In this document: piece after piece, positions 11,207 to 22,202 of the stretch | Layout: the number at the start of each line of letters is the position of its first letter | How positions within the stretch are numbered: position 1 is the first letter of the stretch | NCBI GenBank assembly: GCA_028583405.1 | Contig: CM053243.1 | Location: 38,398,998 to 38,462,997 of the forward strand | Direction: 5' to 3' | DNA from: Pogonophryne albipinna | Taxonomy: Eukaryota; Chordata; Actinopteri; Perciformes; Artedidraconidae | Length of the DNA stretch: 64,000 bases | Program-made: the position numbers and the translations under genes | The notes under the pieces: model-generated | The model's database searches: none | The model's input: only the letters and a program-made list of their open reading frames with translations | What the model was told of the DNA's origin: nothing

Positions 11207-12757
11207 CATCTTCACACCAGTCTGTCAATCCCCTGCAGTGCTTCGTTTAACTGTAATTTAAAGAAATTCCTCCCCCTACTGGCCATTTCATTATATGTAA
11301 ACAGTAAAGGCTGTACAGTCCCTGGCACCTTTTCAGAGGCTTTTGGTTCCCTCAATTATTTGTCATGTTCCAATGGCTTGACACCAGCATTTTAAATATA
11401 TCTAAAGTCTGACTTCGCCTGTCAAAAGAGGTCACATTTGTATTAATTAACAGTTTACCCAGGATATAACTGACCTACAATCTGATTTATTTGCAGGTAA
11501 ACCAGTGGCACTTTTTGACAAAAATCATCCTGACTGGGCACCGTCTGTCAAATTGGGCCATGAGAAAATTACAGCACCTTCCCCTGCTACACATGCCAGG
11601 TATAAACGCGCCAGAAAAAGGTCATCCATCGCACTACTTGATCTCTACAGCATGGCATCTGATATACCATCTCCAGAAGAGCCCGCACCAGTCCTGGGAG
11701 CCACTGGGGAAGAAGAAGGAGTGATTGAACCAGAGACTGGCACTGCAACTCAGACTGATTTGACTGGTGAAATGATTGACAAAATGTCATTTGAAATTAA
11801 TAATGTAACAACAGAAAATGTTAACTTAAGAGAAAAGCTTGTAAAGTCCACAATTTCAGAGAGTACATTTAAGGGCGATGATGACCGTGTGCGGTTCTAC
11901 ATGGGACTTCCTACTTTTGCCATTCTAATGATGGTATACAATCTTGTGGAACTGCACATCAGTGTGAACGCTAAGAGTTCACTGTCTAAATGTCAACAGT
12001 TTATACTGACACTAATGAAATTAAGATTAAACCAACCCCTGCAAGAGCTGGCTTATAAATTCAACACATCCACGTCTACAGTATCCCGTGTGTTTACCTT
12101 GATTATCGACGCCATGTTCAAACGTATGAGTTTCCTTTTGAAGTAGCCATCTCGAGAGGAACTCCAACTGACAATGCCTATGGATTTCCGCCCTCATTTT
12201 GGTACTAAAGTGGCTGTTATAATAGACTGCTTTGAAGTTTCATTGACAGGCCATCAAATGTAATGACACGGGCTCAGACTTGGTCAAACTACAAACATCA
12301 CAACACCATAACATTTCTGATAGGAATCTGTCCGCAGGGTGTTATATCATTCATTTCAAGGGCATGGGGTGGCAGGTCCAGTGATAAGCATATTACAGAA
12401 AATGGTGGCTTCTTAGATAACATTTTGCCTGGTGATTTGTTTTTGGCAGACCGAGGTTTCAATACAAGTGACTCAGTGGGTTTCATGTGTGCTGAGGTTA
12501 AGGTGCCTGCATTCATGAAAGGCCGGAAACAATTATCAATGAAAGATGTTATTGACACAAGGAAAATTGCTAACGTGCAAATTCATGTTGAGCGTGTAAT
12601 AGGATGTGTCAGGCAGCGATATACCATTTTGGGAGGACCAATTCCTATAGATTTTTTACTTTCTAAAGATGTAAATGGGATTACATTGATGGATAAAATA
12701 GCTGAAGTGTGCTGCGACCTGAATAATTTGTGTGATACTGTAATACCCGTTGATTGA

Positions 12758-13416
12758 GCCTTTACATTGTTACATCCCAATCAACCCATATCAGATTTAA
12801 AAATATTACATGTTTGTATTGTAATTATTATTACATTATTGTCAATGTTGTACTTGGTCAATTAAATGTCTTGATAATCAGAAAAGTGATTTGGGGTTTG
12901 GTTGTGTAGGGGAATGTTTGAAAAATTATTTAAGCTGTTTTCAGGCATGGAAGATTAATGTTTTTCTCTCAAGTTTTCTATTGTCAGATTGGACACATCC
13001 CAAATTGCTTGAATGTGGTTTCAGACCTGCACTGCGCACTGTAATAATACTGGTAGAATATTTAAGCTTGGGTAAATACATTTTGAAAACAACAATTGAA
13101 AGGGCAAAGTATTATATTTATTACACAGGTTTCCAATTTACCCATTGAAAAAGGGTGAAAAACAAGTACATGCTCCTTTAACTGTAAGCTGCAGAGATCA
13201 CCTCACATAACAGAGATAGATTAACATTGTGTCCATATTACAGTTTTTTTCAATGCTAAAACACATTTTTTGAAAGCAGGGCTTATTTTCTCAAAACACA
13301 TTCACAAAACCATACACAAAGTGCAAAACACCTCATATATACTGCAGAATGAAGCACTGCAACTACAGAAACACTTACCAAAACCAAACTTTTGCACCAA
13401 ATGGCACACACTTCAT
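12758..13416. other. Intergenic between convergent ISL2EU genes
   Basis: AT-rich, no coding signal. It separates the stop codons of the transposase (plus) and the YqaJ gene (minus) and presumably holds both 3' untranslated regions. Confidence 0.5.
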
Positions 13417-15840
13417 TTATAGTACAAGAGTCATACCAACACATTCAAAATGAAACCAGGTAGTTTCACAATTTGTGTTATCACATCCTATCATGGGAAG
13501 CTTTTCCTCTCCACGACAAAGGCACCACTTGGGTATCAGTGGTTGGGTATCGGTTGGCTGAGTCAGAGTGGCACATAGAGCAGGGTCTGGTATCAGGCAG
13601 AGAGGCCTTTTTGGTGCAGTAATGGAGACTGGTGTAGTTGCACTGGAAATTCTGGTGAAGAATTGCCCACTCAACTCGAGGAGAATGACCTTCTGAAAGA
13701 ATTCATGAGAAGGTATACCTTCTCCCAAAAGTCAATATCTGGGGTTATGCGTTCAAGATGAATCTTTCCATTCACCCACAGAACAAAGTCAGCATATTCA
13801 ACATCACATAGAAATAACTGGGTCTGCACTTGATAGAAATGGGCATGGGTCTTCTTCAGCCTGTCCTGTCCATCACGTGATTCCAGACATGTATGGTCTG
13901 ACGGTGCAGCAACACAGTAGGGGCATTTCATTTCCAAAACACCTACACCACAGCACTTGCAGGACACAACACCATCTGGAGTAGCACCTAAATATGGAAA
14001 TGTTGGCGATAACACAAGCCCAGAGTCCTGGCAAATGAAACTGTCATGTTGATTCATAATTGTAATGTAATCTTCACGTGCTGATTTCTCGTGATTACAT
14101 CCCCATTCAGTAGCTGCAGTTTTAAATGTTGTGGCATATGGGTAACAAATAGCGTTAATCAAGCTAAGTGATGGTTTAGTTGCACTTGTTGAACATGCTG
14201 CCTTCATATGAGATGCTGTAATCTGCCCAGCTCTGTATCGATACCAGAGTTTGGATTTGGCCTGTGTTTTTGTGGCCTTCTCAATGACATCCGCCTCCGG
14301 CTTGGTGATCGCTACATTGATCCCTGGGCTTTATGGTCCATTTCTAGGCAGTTCTCACTTTTTAAACTAGAAAGCGGCTTAGGAAATGTTGACAAAGTCA
14401 CTTTTGGGACAAAATCGGCATTATGTGGAGCTGAGATTGTCAATATTGGACACTTCCTTCCAGTAGATTTCAGTGATGCCAGGAAAGACAGTTGCTCAGC
14501 ATCTGTCGCTTTTGGAATCTCCCTCGAGTAAAAGTGGTGTTGTTGTTGTTGTTGTTAAATTAGCTGCATCACCAAGGCTGTCAATTGCTTGGCTTAAACG
14601 ATTCCTTCGGGTTTTAGCCGAAGTAAAGTCAATGTCAGCAACAGGGGAAGGTGTTACATCCTTCACTGATCCAGGTAGAAGCCAATACGCCTTTTCCTGG
14701 GTAACTGTCTTAGCATCACGTATCCGTACAGATGTTTCGATGTAGAAAAGGAGAGATGCAACATGGGTACATGTTGATCCCAAACCAGCCTTGCAGTTGC
14801 AGTTAGCTGTGATGACTGCACCATCCTTCTTCATCAGTACCCACGGACATATTGGCGGCAGCCCAATACTCTGAGAATGCAATACCTGAAAAATAAAATA
14901 CAAAAATATTATTGGATTGTTGACTATTTAGAACCAGCAATATTTTGGTCCAACTTTACTTTCAAATACTGATTGTTTACACAACCAGTGGGTGGTCAGC
15001 TCTTGTCATATTCCTATGCTAGGTAGCCCATAACAGAAGCTGACAACCAAGAATAGGTTCACAACTTTTGTAATTTAAATATATTGCAATATATAATAAA
15101 GCCTTATTTATAAAGCCCTTTTCATAAAGCACGTGTAGCTCAAAGTGCTTTACAAAATGGCACACATCACAAGTTAAAAATAAACCACAAGAAATCCCCC
15201 TCAGATCAGATGTTAAGACCTTTACAGGTACATGCAGCATAGCAACAACATATAACATTTTAACAGGTTAAGAGACACGGCGAGGTAAAAGGTATAATAC
15301 AAATAAATAATAAGATACAAGTTTACTAAGTTTATTGATGCAACAATATAAAACCCTATAAAATAATGTAAACATATAGATATCGGTACAACAAAAGTAA
15401 AAGCTGGTGTTTAAAAATGTCCACTGAGTTGGCCTCTGATATTTCTTGGTAGCGTAGTGGATAAAAGCAGCCTCACCCATTTTATTTTGGGGGACTTTAG
15501 GGATATTTAAAAAGCCAGCTGAAGAGGACCTCACAAAATATTTACTCACTTTTCCAGCTATTACAGCCACATCTCCTTGATATGCAACGCAAACGTCGTG
15601 GATCCACCCGAATGTGAACTGGTTATGTGCCTCGAGTCCTTTGCATGCCTTCATTTCCTCCATGGTGTACAATGGAATAGGCGAAAAAACCAGGTAGTTC
15701 ACGATATCACAGTAGGAAAGTGAAGGCCATGAATTTATATCGGTGCTGTAATCCTTAACGGGAATCAAATAAGGGTCCACTCTGTAAACGGTCTTATCCT
15801 CCGGGTTTAGTGATTCGTAGTAGCCTTTCATTTTCGCCAT
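13417..15840 (-). pseudogene. SWIM-YqaJ-PHD protein, ISL2EU second gene (broken)
   Basis: Exon 1 (15840-15550) begins MAKMKGYYESLNPEDKTVY only 25 bases inside the right inverted repeat and ends at a GTGAGT donor. Exon 2 starts at 14885 (cag acceptor, in phase). In order it encodes a SWIM zinc motif (CNCKAGLGSTCTH, CxCx7CxH), a low-complexity Thr run from gtt repeats, a YqaJ-type nuclease region (WYRYRAGQITASH, WGCNHEKSAREDY, GATPDGVV, LEMKCPY) and a PHD finger (WCLCRG...MIGCDN...CETTWFHFECVG). YqaJ-family proteins are exonuclease/recombinase-like; in ISL2EU elements the exact role is unknown. One-base frameshifts occur near 14,515-14,525, near 14,325-14,335 and near 13,710-13,728, each followed by resumption of the family frame. 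The product would be non-functional as it stands. Confidence 0.78.
15085..15330 (-). mobile_element. L2-like LINE 3'-tail fragment in intron
   Basis: On the minus strand the stretch contains gtaaagcactttgagc and ctttataaataaggc, resembling the conserved 3' end of fish L2-type LINEs. It lies in the intron of the SWIM-YqaJ-PHD gene. No coding part remains. Confidence 0.45.
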
Positions 15841-15864
15841 TTTTGAACGCTCCCGCCAGTAGAG

Positions 15865-15920
15865 TGGTACTCCAAGATGTTTGACGCGAAATCCCGTGAC
15901 GTCATTAGGAAGCCTCTATA
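15865..15920. repeat. Right terminal inverted repeat of ISL2EU element
   Basis: Contains tggtactcc, cccgtgacgtcat and agcctctata, the reverse complements of blocks in 6184-6250. The outer end forms a small palindrome with the flank (cctctatagagg). Confidence 0.7.
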
Positions 15921-17307
15921 GAGGCGATTACACGGAGCCGTTTGACCCCCCAGAGCGTTTCGTTTGCAAATCTATCCACCTTGGGACCCGTTATCGTTTG
16001 TGGGGCCGTTTCTATCGTTTTGTTACGGCCTCGTGTAAATGAAAGGGCTATACGCAAGAGAAACTATGCGGATACAACCCGTTTTGTTCTCGTGTAAACG
16101 GGGTCTCAGAGCTCATATCTGTTCAGAAACTAGACAAAAGTGAAACAAGTACAAACCGCAGACTTGTCAAAGCATTAATTCATGGTTTTTACTAACCGGT
16201 ATCAGTATGTTGTTACGGGCCGGGACAAACCAAACTGTGCTACGTGCTGCACTGGAAAAGCGCCAACAGTGAATCCATCGAGGCAAACACACAGACACAC
16301 TCACCTTTTAAATCTCGCTGTTCATATTTCATTGCAAATATAATATTCCTTGACCACTTTGTCCTTCTCTAGGCTGCAGTGAAACTGACCGCATCACGTA
16401 GCGTCGCACATACTGTTGAGTATTTCTTTTGTTGAGCTGGAGCCATGAACACCCCCCTCTCCTGAAATAAAAAACTTTTCAAATTTTAAAAAGTGCGCCA
16501 GTGCCATAGTTTCCATTATAAACGGCGAATGTTGTCGTAGTCGACAACTTTGAAGCTTCAAATAAGCCTTTAAAAAATATATATTACATCTGATGTGTGC
16601 AACTTGCATGAAACCGGGCTAAGTCTGCTAGCACGATAACGAGCTAGTTAGCCAGCTACTCTGTCGGCTAATCTTAGCTAACGTAGCCTTACATTTTTAC
16701 TCACCAAATACTGACTTCAGCTGACAAGCTAATAGGAATGTAACAAGTTAACCAAGCACATAAACATACTCACATGACTCCACATCGATGAATATTCAAA
16801 TGAAATGGTCGACCAAGCTGTCTTCAAGTTCCACTCAAATGTCAACCTTCTGAGTGGACTGTCCGTGCTTGTCTGCGGGAGCAATGTGCGCGGGAAATAC
16901 TCTCCTCTGACGTCACCCACAGTTAACTCGCATTTCCCATGTACATTTTAATAGCTTTAACAGGTTGTACAGTCAATACAATAATTTAGGTAATATTTAC
17001 TTAGTGCTTTTGTTAAAATTCACTTATCAAAATGTAGATTCAAAATTACATAGAAACACAAGGAACACATTAAATAAAAGGAGACATTTTGAGTAAAATT
17101 ACTGAAATAGTAATGTATTGTAGAATTTAAACATATAATCAAAGTAATATTTACAAAGCCAAAAAGTCATTTTTTTCAGTGCGTGAGGCGAATTGGCATC
17201 AGGAGCTAAATTAAACCACAGCAAAACTGAAGGTGTTTGGATCGGCACCGACGATGTTAAATTAACATTCAAGTGAAAAAAGAAATTAAAATAAAATAAA
17301 AAAGAAA
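15921..17307. other. Intergenic; possible MITE arm then featureless
   Basis: 15,921-16,110 carries ctcgtgtaaacg/ctcgtgtaaatg motifs mirrored at 5,720-5,830 and may be the right half of a MITE interrupted by the ISL2EU element. From 16,111 on I see no gene. A GC-richer patch at 16,855-16,925 ending in gacgtcaccc looks promoter-like but has no attached exon. Confidence 0.3.
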
Positions 17308-18263
17308 GGGCTGCGAGGAAGCCTGCACACGCTGGGTTTCACTCCGGCTGTCATCATGAGGCGTGTACACGCTCAGGGGATGAGTGGCGGTGTGTGCAGT
17401 GCTGTCCACATGAGGCGTTATAACGGCGCTCATGGGTTACTATGACCGTGTGTAGAGGTATATCTCGGACAGAGGAATGCCGCGAGCTCTGCAGGTTATT
17501 AACCGATAGGTTAAAACCGGCAGGCTTCTGCAGGGAGCCCTGCTGTCTACTTAATCAACAGATTAGTGGCAGCCGGCTTAATTAGCGCGCTCTGAAATTT
17601 ATTAACCGACAGGTTAAAACCAGGCTTTAGCAACGAGCCCTGCTGACTATTAACCAACAGGTTATAGGCAGCTGGTTTACACAGGGCGTGAGGCAACCCC
17701 AGGTGGGCTGGGACCGAACGGGTTGCGCAGGGCCTCCACACACTGCGTCTCCCTCCGACTCTCATCATGAGGCGCGTACACGCTCAGGGGATGGATGGAG
17801 GTGTGTGCAGTGCTGTCCACATGAGGAGTTATAACGGCGCTCATGGGTTTATTATGACCGTGTGTAGGAGGCGTATCTCGGACAGAGGAATGCCGCAAGC
17901 TCTGCAGGTTATTAACCGCAGTTAAAACCGGCAGGCTTCTGCAGCGAGCCCTGCTGTCTACTTAATCAACAGATTAGTGGCAGCCGCGAAAGGGCTGCGA
18001 GGAAGCCTCCACACGCTGCGTTTCACTCCGACTGTCATCATGAGGCGTACACGCTCAGGGGATGAGTGGAGGTGTGCGCAGTGTTGTCCACATGAGGCGT
18101 TAAAACGGCGCTCATGGGTTATTATGACCGTGTGTAGGAGGCGTATCTCGGACAGAGGAATGCCGCGAGCTCTGCAGGTTATTAACCGATAGGTTAAAAC
18201 CAGCAGGCTTCTGCAGGGAGCCCTGCCGTCTACTTAATCAACAGATTAGTGGCAGCCGGCTTA
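17308..18263 (+). repeat. Three ~265-bp tandem units
   Basis: Units begin near 17308, 17724 and 17989. Each contains catcatgaggcg, cacgctcaggggatg, a segment ending in tctgcaggttattaaccg, and a tail resembling tacttaatcaacagatt. Units 2 and 3 are nearly adjacent; between units 1 and 2 lies ~150 bp that repeats part of the tail (attaaccgacaggttaaaac). Spurious short ORFs run through it on both strands. Confidence 0.8.
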
Positions 18264-18986
18264 ATTACCGGCTCTGCGTCCTCGGAGGCTCTCGCGGAGC
18301 AGACCAGGAGCGGGGGAGCCTCCCTCCCCTTTGACTCGCCGCCGGGAGACCCTGTCTCTGGGGTGGCGGGGGAGCGGAGACGTGGGACGGAGCCCCTGCA
18401 GCCGCCGAAGGGCGCTGACGCCGCGGCTGCTGCGGGCGTTGATGCCGCTGTGGCAGCTCAGCCGGCTGGAGCCAGCTGTACATGCTGGCGAATGTCGTTC
18501 GCCTGTTCCGCGGCCGTCTTCATGGACTCCACCATGGCGTGGAACTGGGGTCCGAGCAGCCCGTCCAGTAGCACTTTTCTGGCCGTCTCCGTAACAGACG
18601 CCTACTTCAGCCCGAGGTGGCGCTGGATCTGTGTCTGACGGAGAGGGGGAAAGCATGTTCGGCCGCCAAGCTGGCACCCTGCTGGGAGAGGAGGGAGGGG
18701 AGAACCGAACGGTGAACCGTGGAGGGAGGCGGGGCAGGAGTTCCTTTTCTTCGGACTCCTGCCCGGCACTCGGCCCCAGGGACACGAGGCCCCGTCCGCG
18801 GGCTCGTAAGCCTGGACGGGCCAATCGTCCTCCTCGGCCACAGCAGCAAGAGCGTCCGCTCTCCGCTTCCTGTCGCCCGAGGGGAGACGAGCACAGTGTG
18901 TGCATGCTACCTGCTGGTTTAGAGCTGCGTACGCATGCTCTGACCCCAGGCAGGATTCGCATACTGCTTTTATCTCTGCTGGTCAT
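18262..18986 (-). pseudogene. Possible DIRS-like gag remnant
   Basis: GC-rich and open in several frames. In one minus-strand frame TARKVLLDGLLGPQFHAMVE is followed by SMKTAAEQANDIRQHV, the kind of helical segment found in DIRS/LAP2-alpha-related gag proteins of fish. A stop codon interrupts the frame just upstream of it (about 18,599-18,604), and no reverse transcriptase or tyrosine recombinase follows. It runs directly into the tandem units at 17,308-18,263. The assignment is weak. Confidence 0.3.
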
Positions 18987-21647
18987 AACTCATTATGAAC
19001 CCAGAGCCACATGAGGGACAATCACGGACGCAGTTGTCATGATGATTCTCAATTGCTGTGCGTCAGTAACTGTGCTGGTTTGCTGAAGAAAAGAGGGAGC
19101 AGATTGCCGGGCCCCCTTCCTACTTATACCGGAAGGAGGCCAGAGGGTGGGGCCCACCTAGCGGGTGGGCGTGGACTACAAGTTTTCAGTGCTGCGCGGG
19201 GGCGCAGAGGGATAACCCAATAGCGATAGCCTTAGAGGGCGAAGCCATATACGAAATAGAACAGACGTAGGCATTTCGAGCGATTACCCAAGATCCTCAG
19301 CTATGGTTTAAGCTCGCTTATTGGATGTTTTAGCCGCAATGCATGCTGGGATTTGGTGTTTATATGATATGAAATCCGCAAAACATTTTAAAAGAATAAA
19401 ATAATACTTAATTCCGAAGTGTTCTTGCTTTTCTCTTTGAAAGTCATCACATAACGGCATTGTAATACACGGTTCGGCTGCATTACATATTACAGATCTG
19501 CCGTAGTTCTTTATTTATAGAGCCCTGATGAAGACCTTTGGAAAAACGGGAAGAAATGCTGCCGAAACTGAATACTTGACGTGGATCATAAATATATCAA
19601 CAATTAAACAACATCTTCAATTTCTCCTCACACAATACGTCTCCTTGCAGTATCAACACTAATTCGACTGACTTTTACATTTGATCTAATTCATAGATAG
19701 GTTATATTTACACCATAACGGTGCACAGCTGATATAAAAGGATTTGTAGTTTTTAAAGATATTACTGATTTTCTTTGAATATAAGAATGTAAATACCGAG
19801 TCTGAAATAGTATAGCAATATGCTGTAAAATGATGTGAAAGCATGAATAAAACTACACATCTTCAGATGTTGTACATACATAAGTGTCCTACACTAATAA
19901 TACAAAGTTATTATGGCTGTGTGTACCTTGTGTGCACCGCCTAGTGGTTAAAGCACGTTATTGAATTATTGTTTTTATGTGTTATATTTGATTAAAAAAA
20001 TATTAAGAGTACATACATTCATAGGGGGAAAGTAGGTCTGTGATAGAAATATAGAATATAAAAAATCAAGAAGATACTGTAAGTGATCTCTACAATAAAA
20101 CAGTTTAGTGCAGGATGTACAAAGATATTAATAGGAGGAGGTGCAAAACAGAAAAACGAATTAACCTTTATTTAAACATTAAATAACAGATTAAGGTCTT
20201 CTTTTAAATAAGAAAAAAACTTTGGGGGTATCTATCTACAGATAAATATTAAGCCTGACAAAGTACTTAACATAATTGCTTTCCTGCAATGTTAACTATG
20301 TTGAAGCACTTATTTTAACTGATATTATACACATTAATTATACTCTTATGTATGTAGATAGTATAAGAAATGTGCAGAATATGACAGTTTAATGGTGGAG
20401 GTACACACATATTGATAGATGTCTTGTAATGCACTGTTGAGGAACCTGCGACCCAAGTTTTTCATTCATTGCATAACTACACCGTAGTTGTGTATATGAT
20501 ATGTCAATAAACCTTAGAAAATCTTGAAATCTTGAAAGGGATGTGCAAAATATCCATAATATACAGTCTTTAGTTAACTATTAGTAGAGAATAACGAGTA
20601 ATGAAGATACTTTATTACTCGTTTCCATTCATGTCAATTAAAGATAAATGTTTAGTCTTCTCAAGCACCAACTATCAAATATCTCTCCTGATTGTTGGCA
20701 CTTGACAATCACCTTCCCTGAATTTTACTCAGGTGTAACTAAAGTCTGATTTAAGGGTTGCTTATATTTCACATCATTAATCAGAATCTGCAAAGTAACT
20801 CAAATAAGTGTAGTGGAGTAAAAATACCAGGTTAACCTCTGAATTGTAGTGGAGTAGAATTACAAAGTAACAATGAGCTGTCATGTGGGTATATATTAAT
20901 GCTGCGCATTATGGACACAAGCGATTTTCACCCATTTATTAATTATATGTTTTACATTTGATAACACCAATGTGTTTAATACTGGCAACTTCTAATTGTG
21001 GGAAAAACGAAAACGTTCAGTAGAGATGTCCCATAGAACATTTTGCGAAACACAATAGCCAGCGTGTGTAGTTCTGGGGGGGCATTCGATTCCAGTTTTG
21101 GATAGTCTGGCGTGGTTTCGTTCCATTTCAAACAGCTGTTTGACGCTCGTTGTAACCTTGGCGCACTGCCACTCCAACATCCAATCCCAGAATTTGAAGA
21201 TTAATCACGGGGACTGTAGTCCTAAACGATAGCTGGGGATTATGGGTAGTGTAGTGTCTTCGGCCATCCTAAACTCAGAAATGTTGACAATCGCAATGAT
21301 GCTCGAAATGTCCCTTATAGGCCTACGTCTGTTTCCGGTTATTTTTATTTTGAAATTCAGTTCCTGACGGACACCAAAAAAAGCCAGAGATTATGGAATT
21401 AAACAAATAAATAAAAGCAAGGATAATTGTGTGTTATTGGTGAGTAAATAACAGTGTGTTATTTTGAAAAGAATAACAAATTAGAAGGAAAAAAAGATTT
21501 CAAAAATACAGATTTCAGTATTCTGAGGCTCTGAGCCCCATTTATTTTCCTCACAGACGGCAACAAAAGTCCGAAATTATACGATTTAAAATAAAAGCAA
21601 TAATTGTGGCTTGATATTGAGTAAGAACATGTTTTTATGAACCACAC
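18987..21647. other. Intergenic with scattered repeat relics
   Basis: No supported gene. Near 19,267-19,293 acagacgtagg and catttcgagc occur; both recur inverted near 21,305-21,335 (gctcgaaatg, cctacgtctgt), so a ~2-kb inverted-repeat element is possible. The rest is AT-rich. Confidence 0.35.
20430..20540 (+). mobile_element. LINE 3'-tail fragment
   Basis: The sequence tatgtcaataaacctt followed by repeated tcttgaaa motifs resembles the 3' end of CR1/L2-type LINEs (a '...gacaataaa...cttgaatctt' tail). Only the tail is present. Confidence 0.4.
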
Positions 21648-22182
21648 TGTAAGGTTTCAGCGTTAGAGTAGGGAGCTTATGGGGTTGTGTTATTCTGGTG
21701 ATCTTACGTTTTATTTTGATGTTGGCTCTGTCCTCTCATTACAGGTGTCGTCACTTCCTGTAGTGGTGTGTCACGGCCAGCTTGATGGTGATCTTCTGGT
21801 CTGGATTGGTTACACCTGTGCCTCATTAACCATGGTGTATATGTAGCCCTATTCTCCTGTTGTCCTTTGTCGGTTCGTCTTTGTCTATGAATCAGGTCCA
21901 TGTCTATACTTCCACGGCAACCCTTGAGCAAACCATTAGTTGAACCTAGCGTACTGTTGAGCTACCTAGTAGATCCTAAAAACCCTGTATTACCATTAGT
22001 TGAACCTAGCGTACTGTTGAGTTACCTAGTAGATCCTAAAAACCCTGCATTACCATTAGTTGAACCTAGCGTACTGTTGAGTTACCTAGTAGATCCTAAA
22101 AAACCTTTTGTACAAATAAAGGACATTCTTGGAAATCAAGAAACGAATCGTGCATCTGAGTCTTTGTGAGTCCTTCGTGTCA
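21648..22182 (+). repeat. 5' LTR
   Basis: A TATA-like tgtatatgta lies at about 21,836-21,845, a likely transcript start near 21,866-21,869 and aataaa at 22115-22120. A 60-bp unit (ccattagttgaacctagcgt...) is repeated about 2.9 times from 21933 to ~22107. The 60-bp period is divisible by three, so a short ORF runs through it by chance. Confidence 0.92.
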
Positions 22183-22184
22183 GA

Positions 22185-22194
22185 ACGAACCGAC
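22185..22194 (+). promoter_or_regulatory. Putative self-priming primer-binding site
   Basis: Two bases after the 5' LTR lies acgaaccgac. Its reverse complement, gtcggttcgt, occurs exactly once in the LTR at 21869-21878, where the TATA-like box predicts the transcript to begin. In Tf1 and sushi-type elements the first bases of the mRNA pair with such a site to prime minus-strand synthesis. No match to a common tRNA 3' end is obvious. Confidence 0.65.
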
Positions 22195-22202
22195 CATACA
22201 AG

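Larger units (their letters stand above)
6298..12757 (+). pseudogene. THAP-HTH-DDE_Tnp_4 transposase pseudogene
   Basis: Exon 1 (6298-6520) encodes a THAP zinc-binding domain: C5 and C10, then C68-x2-H71 in RVCGDHF. Its donor (cag/gtaagc) pairs in phase with an acceptor at 11496 (ttgcag), and the frame resumes as GKPVALFDKNHPDW, the normal continuation for this family. Exon 2 then gives a linker, a helix-turn-helix region (LNQPLQELAYKFNTSTSTVS) and the DDE_Tnp_4 core. Catalytic candidates are D in VIIDCFE, D in LADRGF and E in HVERVIG. Two lesions are seen: an in-frame TAG at 12144-12146, and a one-base shift near 12,236-12,245, after which the frame runs open to 12757. The 5-kb intron is inflated by the nested element at 6664-11198. 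Confidence 0.82.
6184..15920 (+). mobile_element. ISL2EU-type two-gene DNA transposon (disabled)
   Basis: Imperfect terminal inverted repeats (6184-6250 and 15865-15920) enclose two convergent genes: a THAP/DDE transposase on the plus strand and a SWIM-YqaJ-PHD gene on the minus strand. Coupling a THAP-DDE_Tnp_4 transposase with a YqaJ-nuclease protein is characteristic of the ISL2EU (IS4EU) group. Both genes carry stops or frameshifts, so this copy cannot mobilise itself. About 4.5 kb of its length is a separate element inserted in the first transposase intron; without it and its duplication the element is about 5.2 kb. A TA at both borders is compatible with a 2-bp target duplication but is not proof. 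Confidence 0.78.

Noticed and set aside
21900..22169. 89-codon ORF inside the LTR with repeated VEPSVLLSYLVDP
   Set aside because: A consequence of the 60-bp tandem repeat in the LTR; also present in the 3' LTR.
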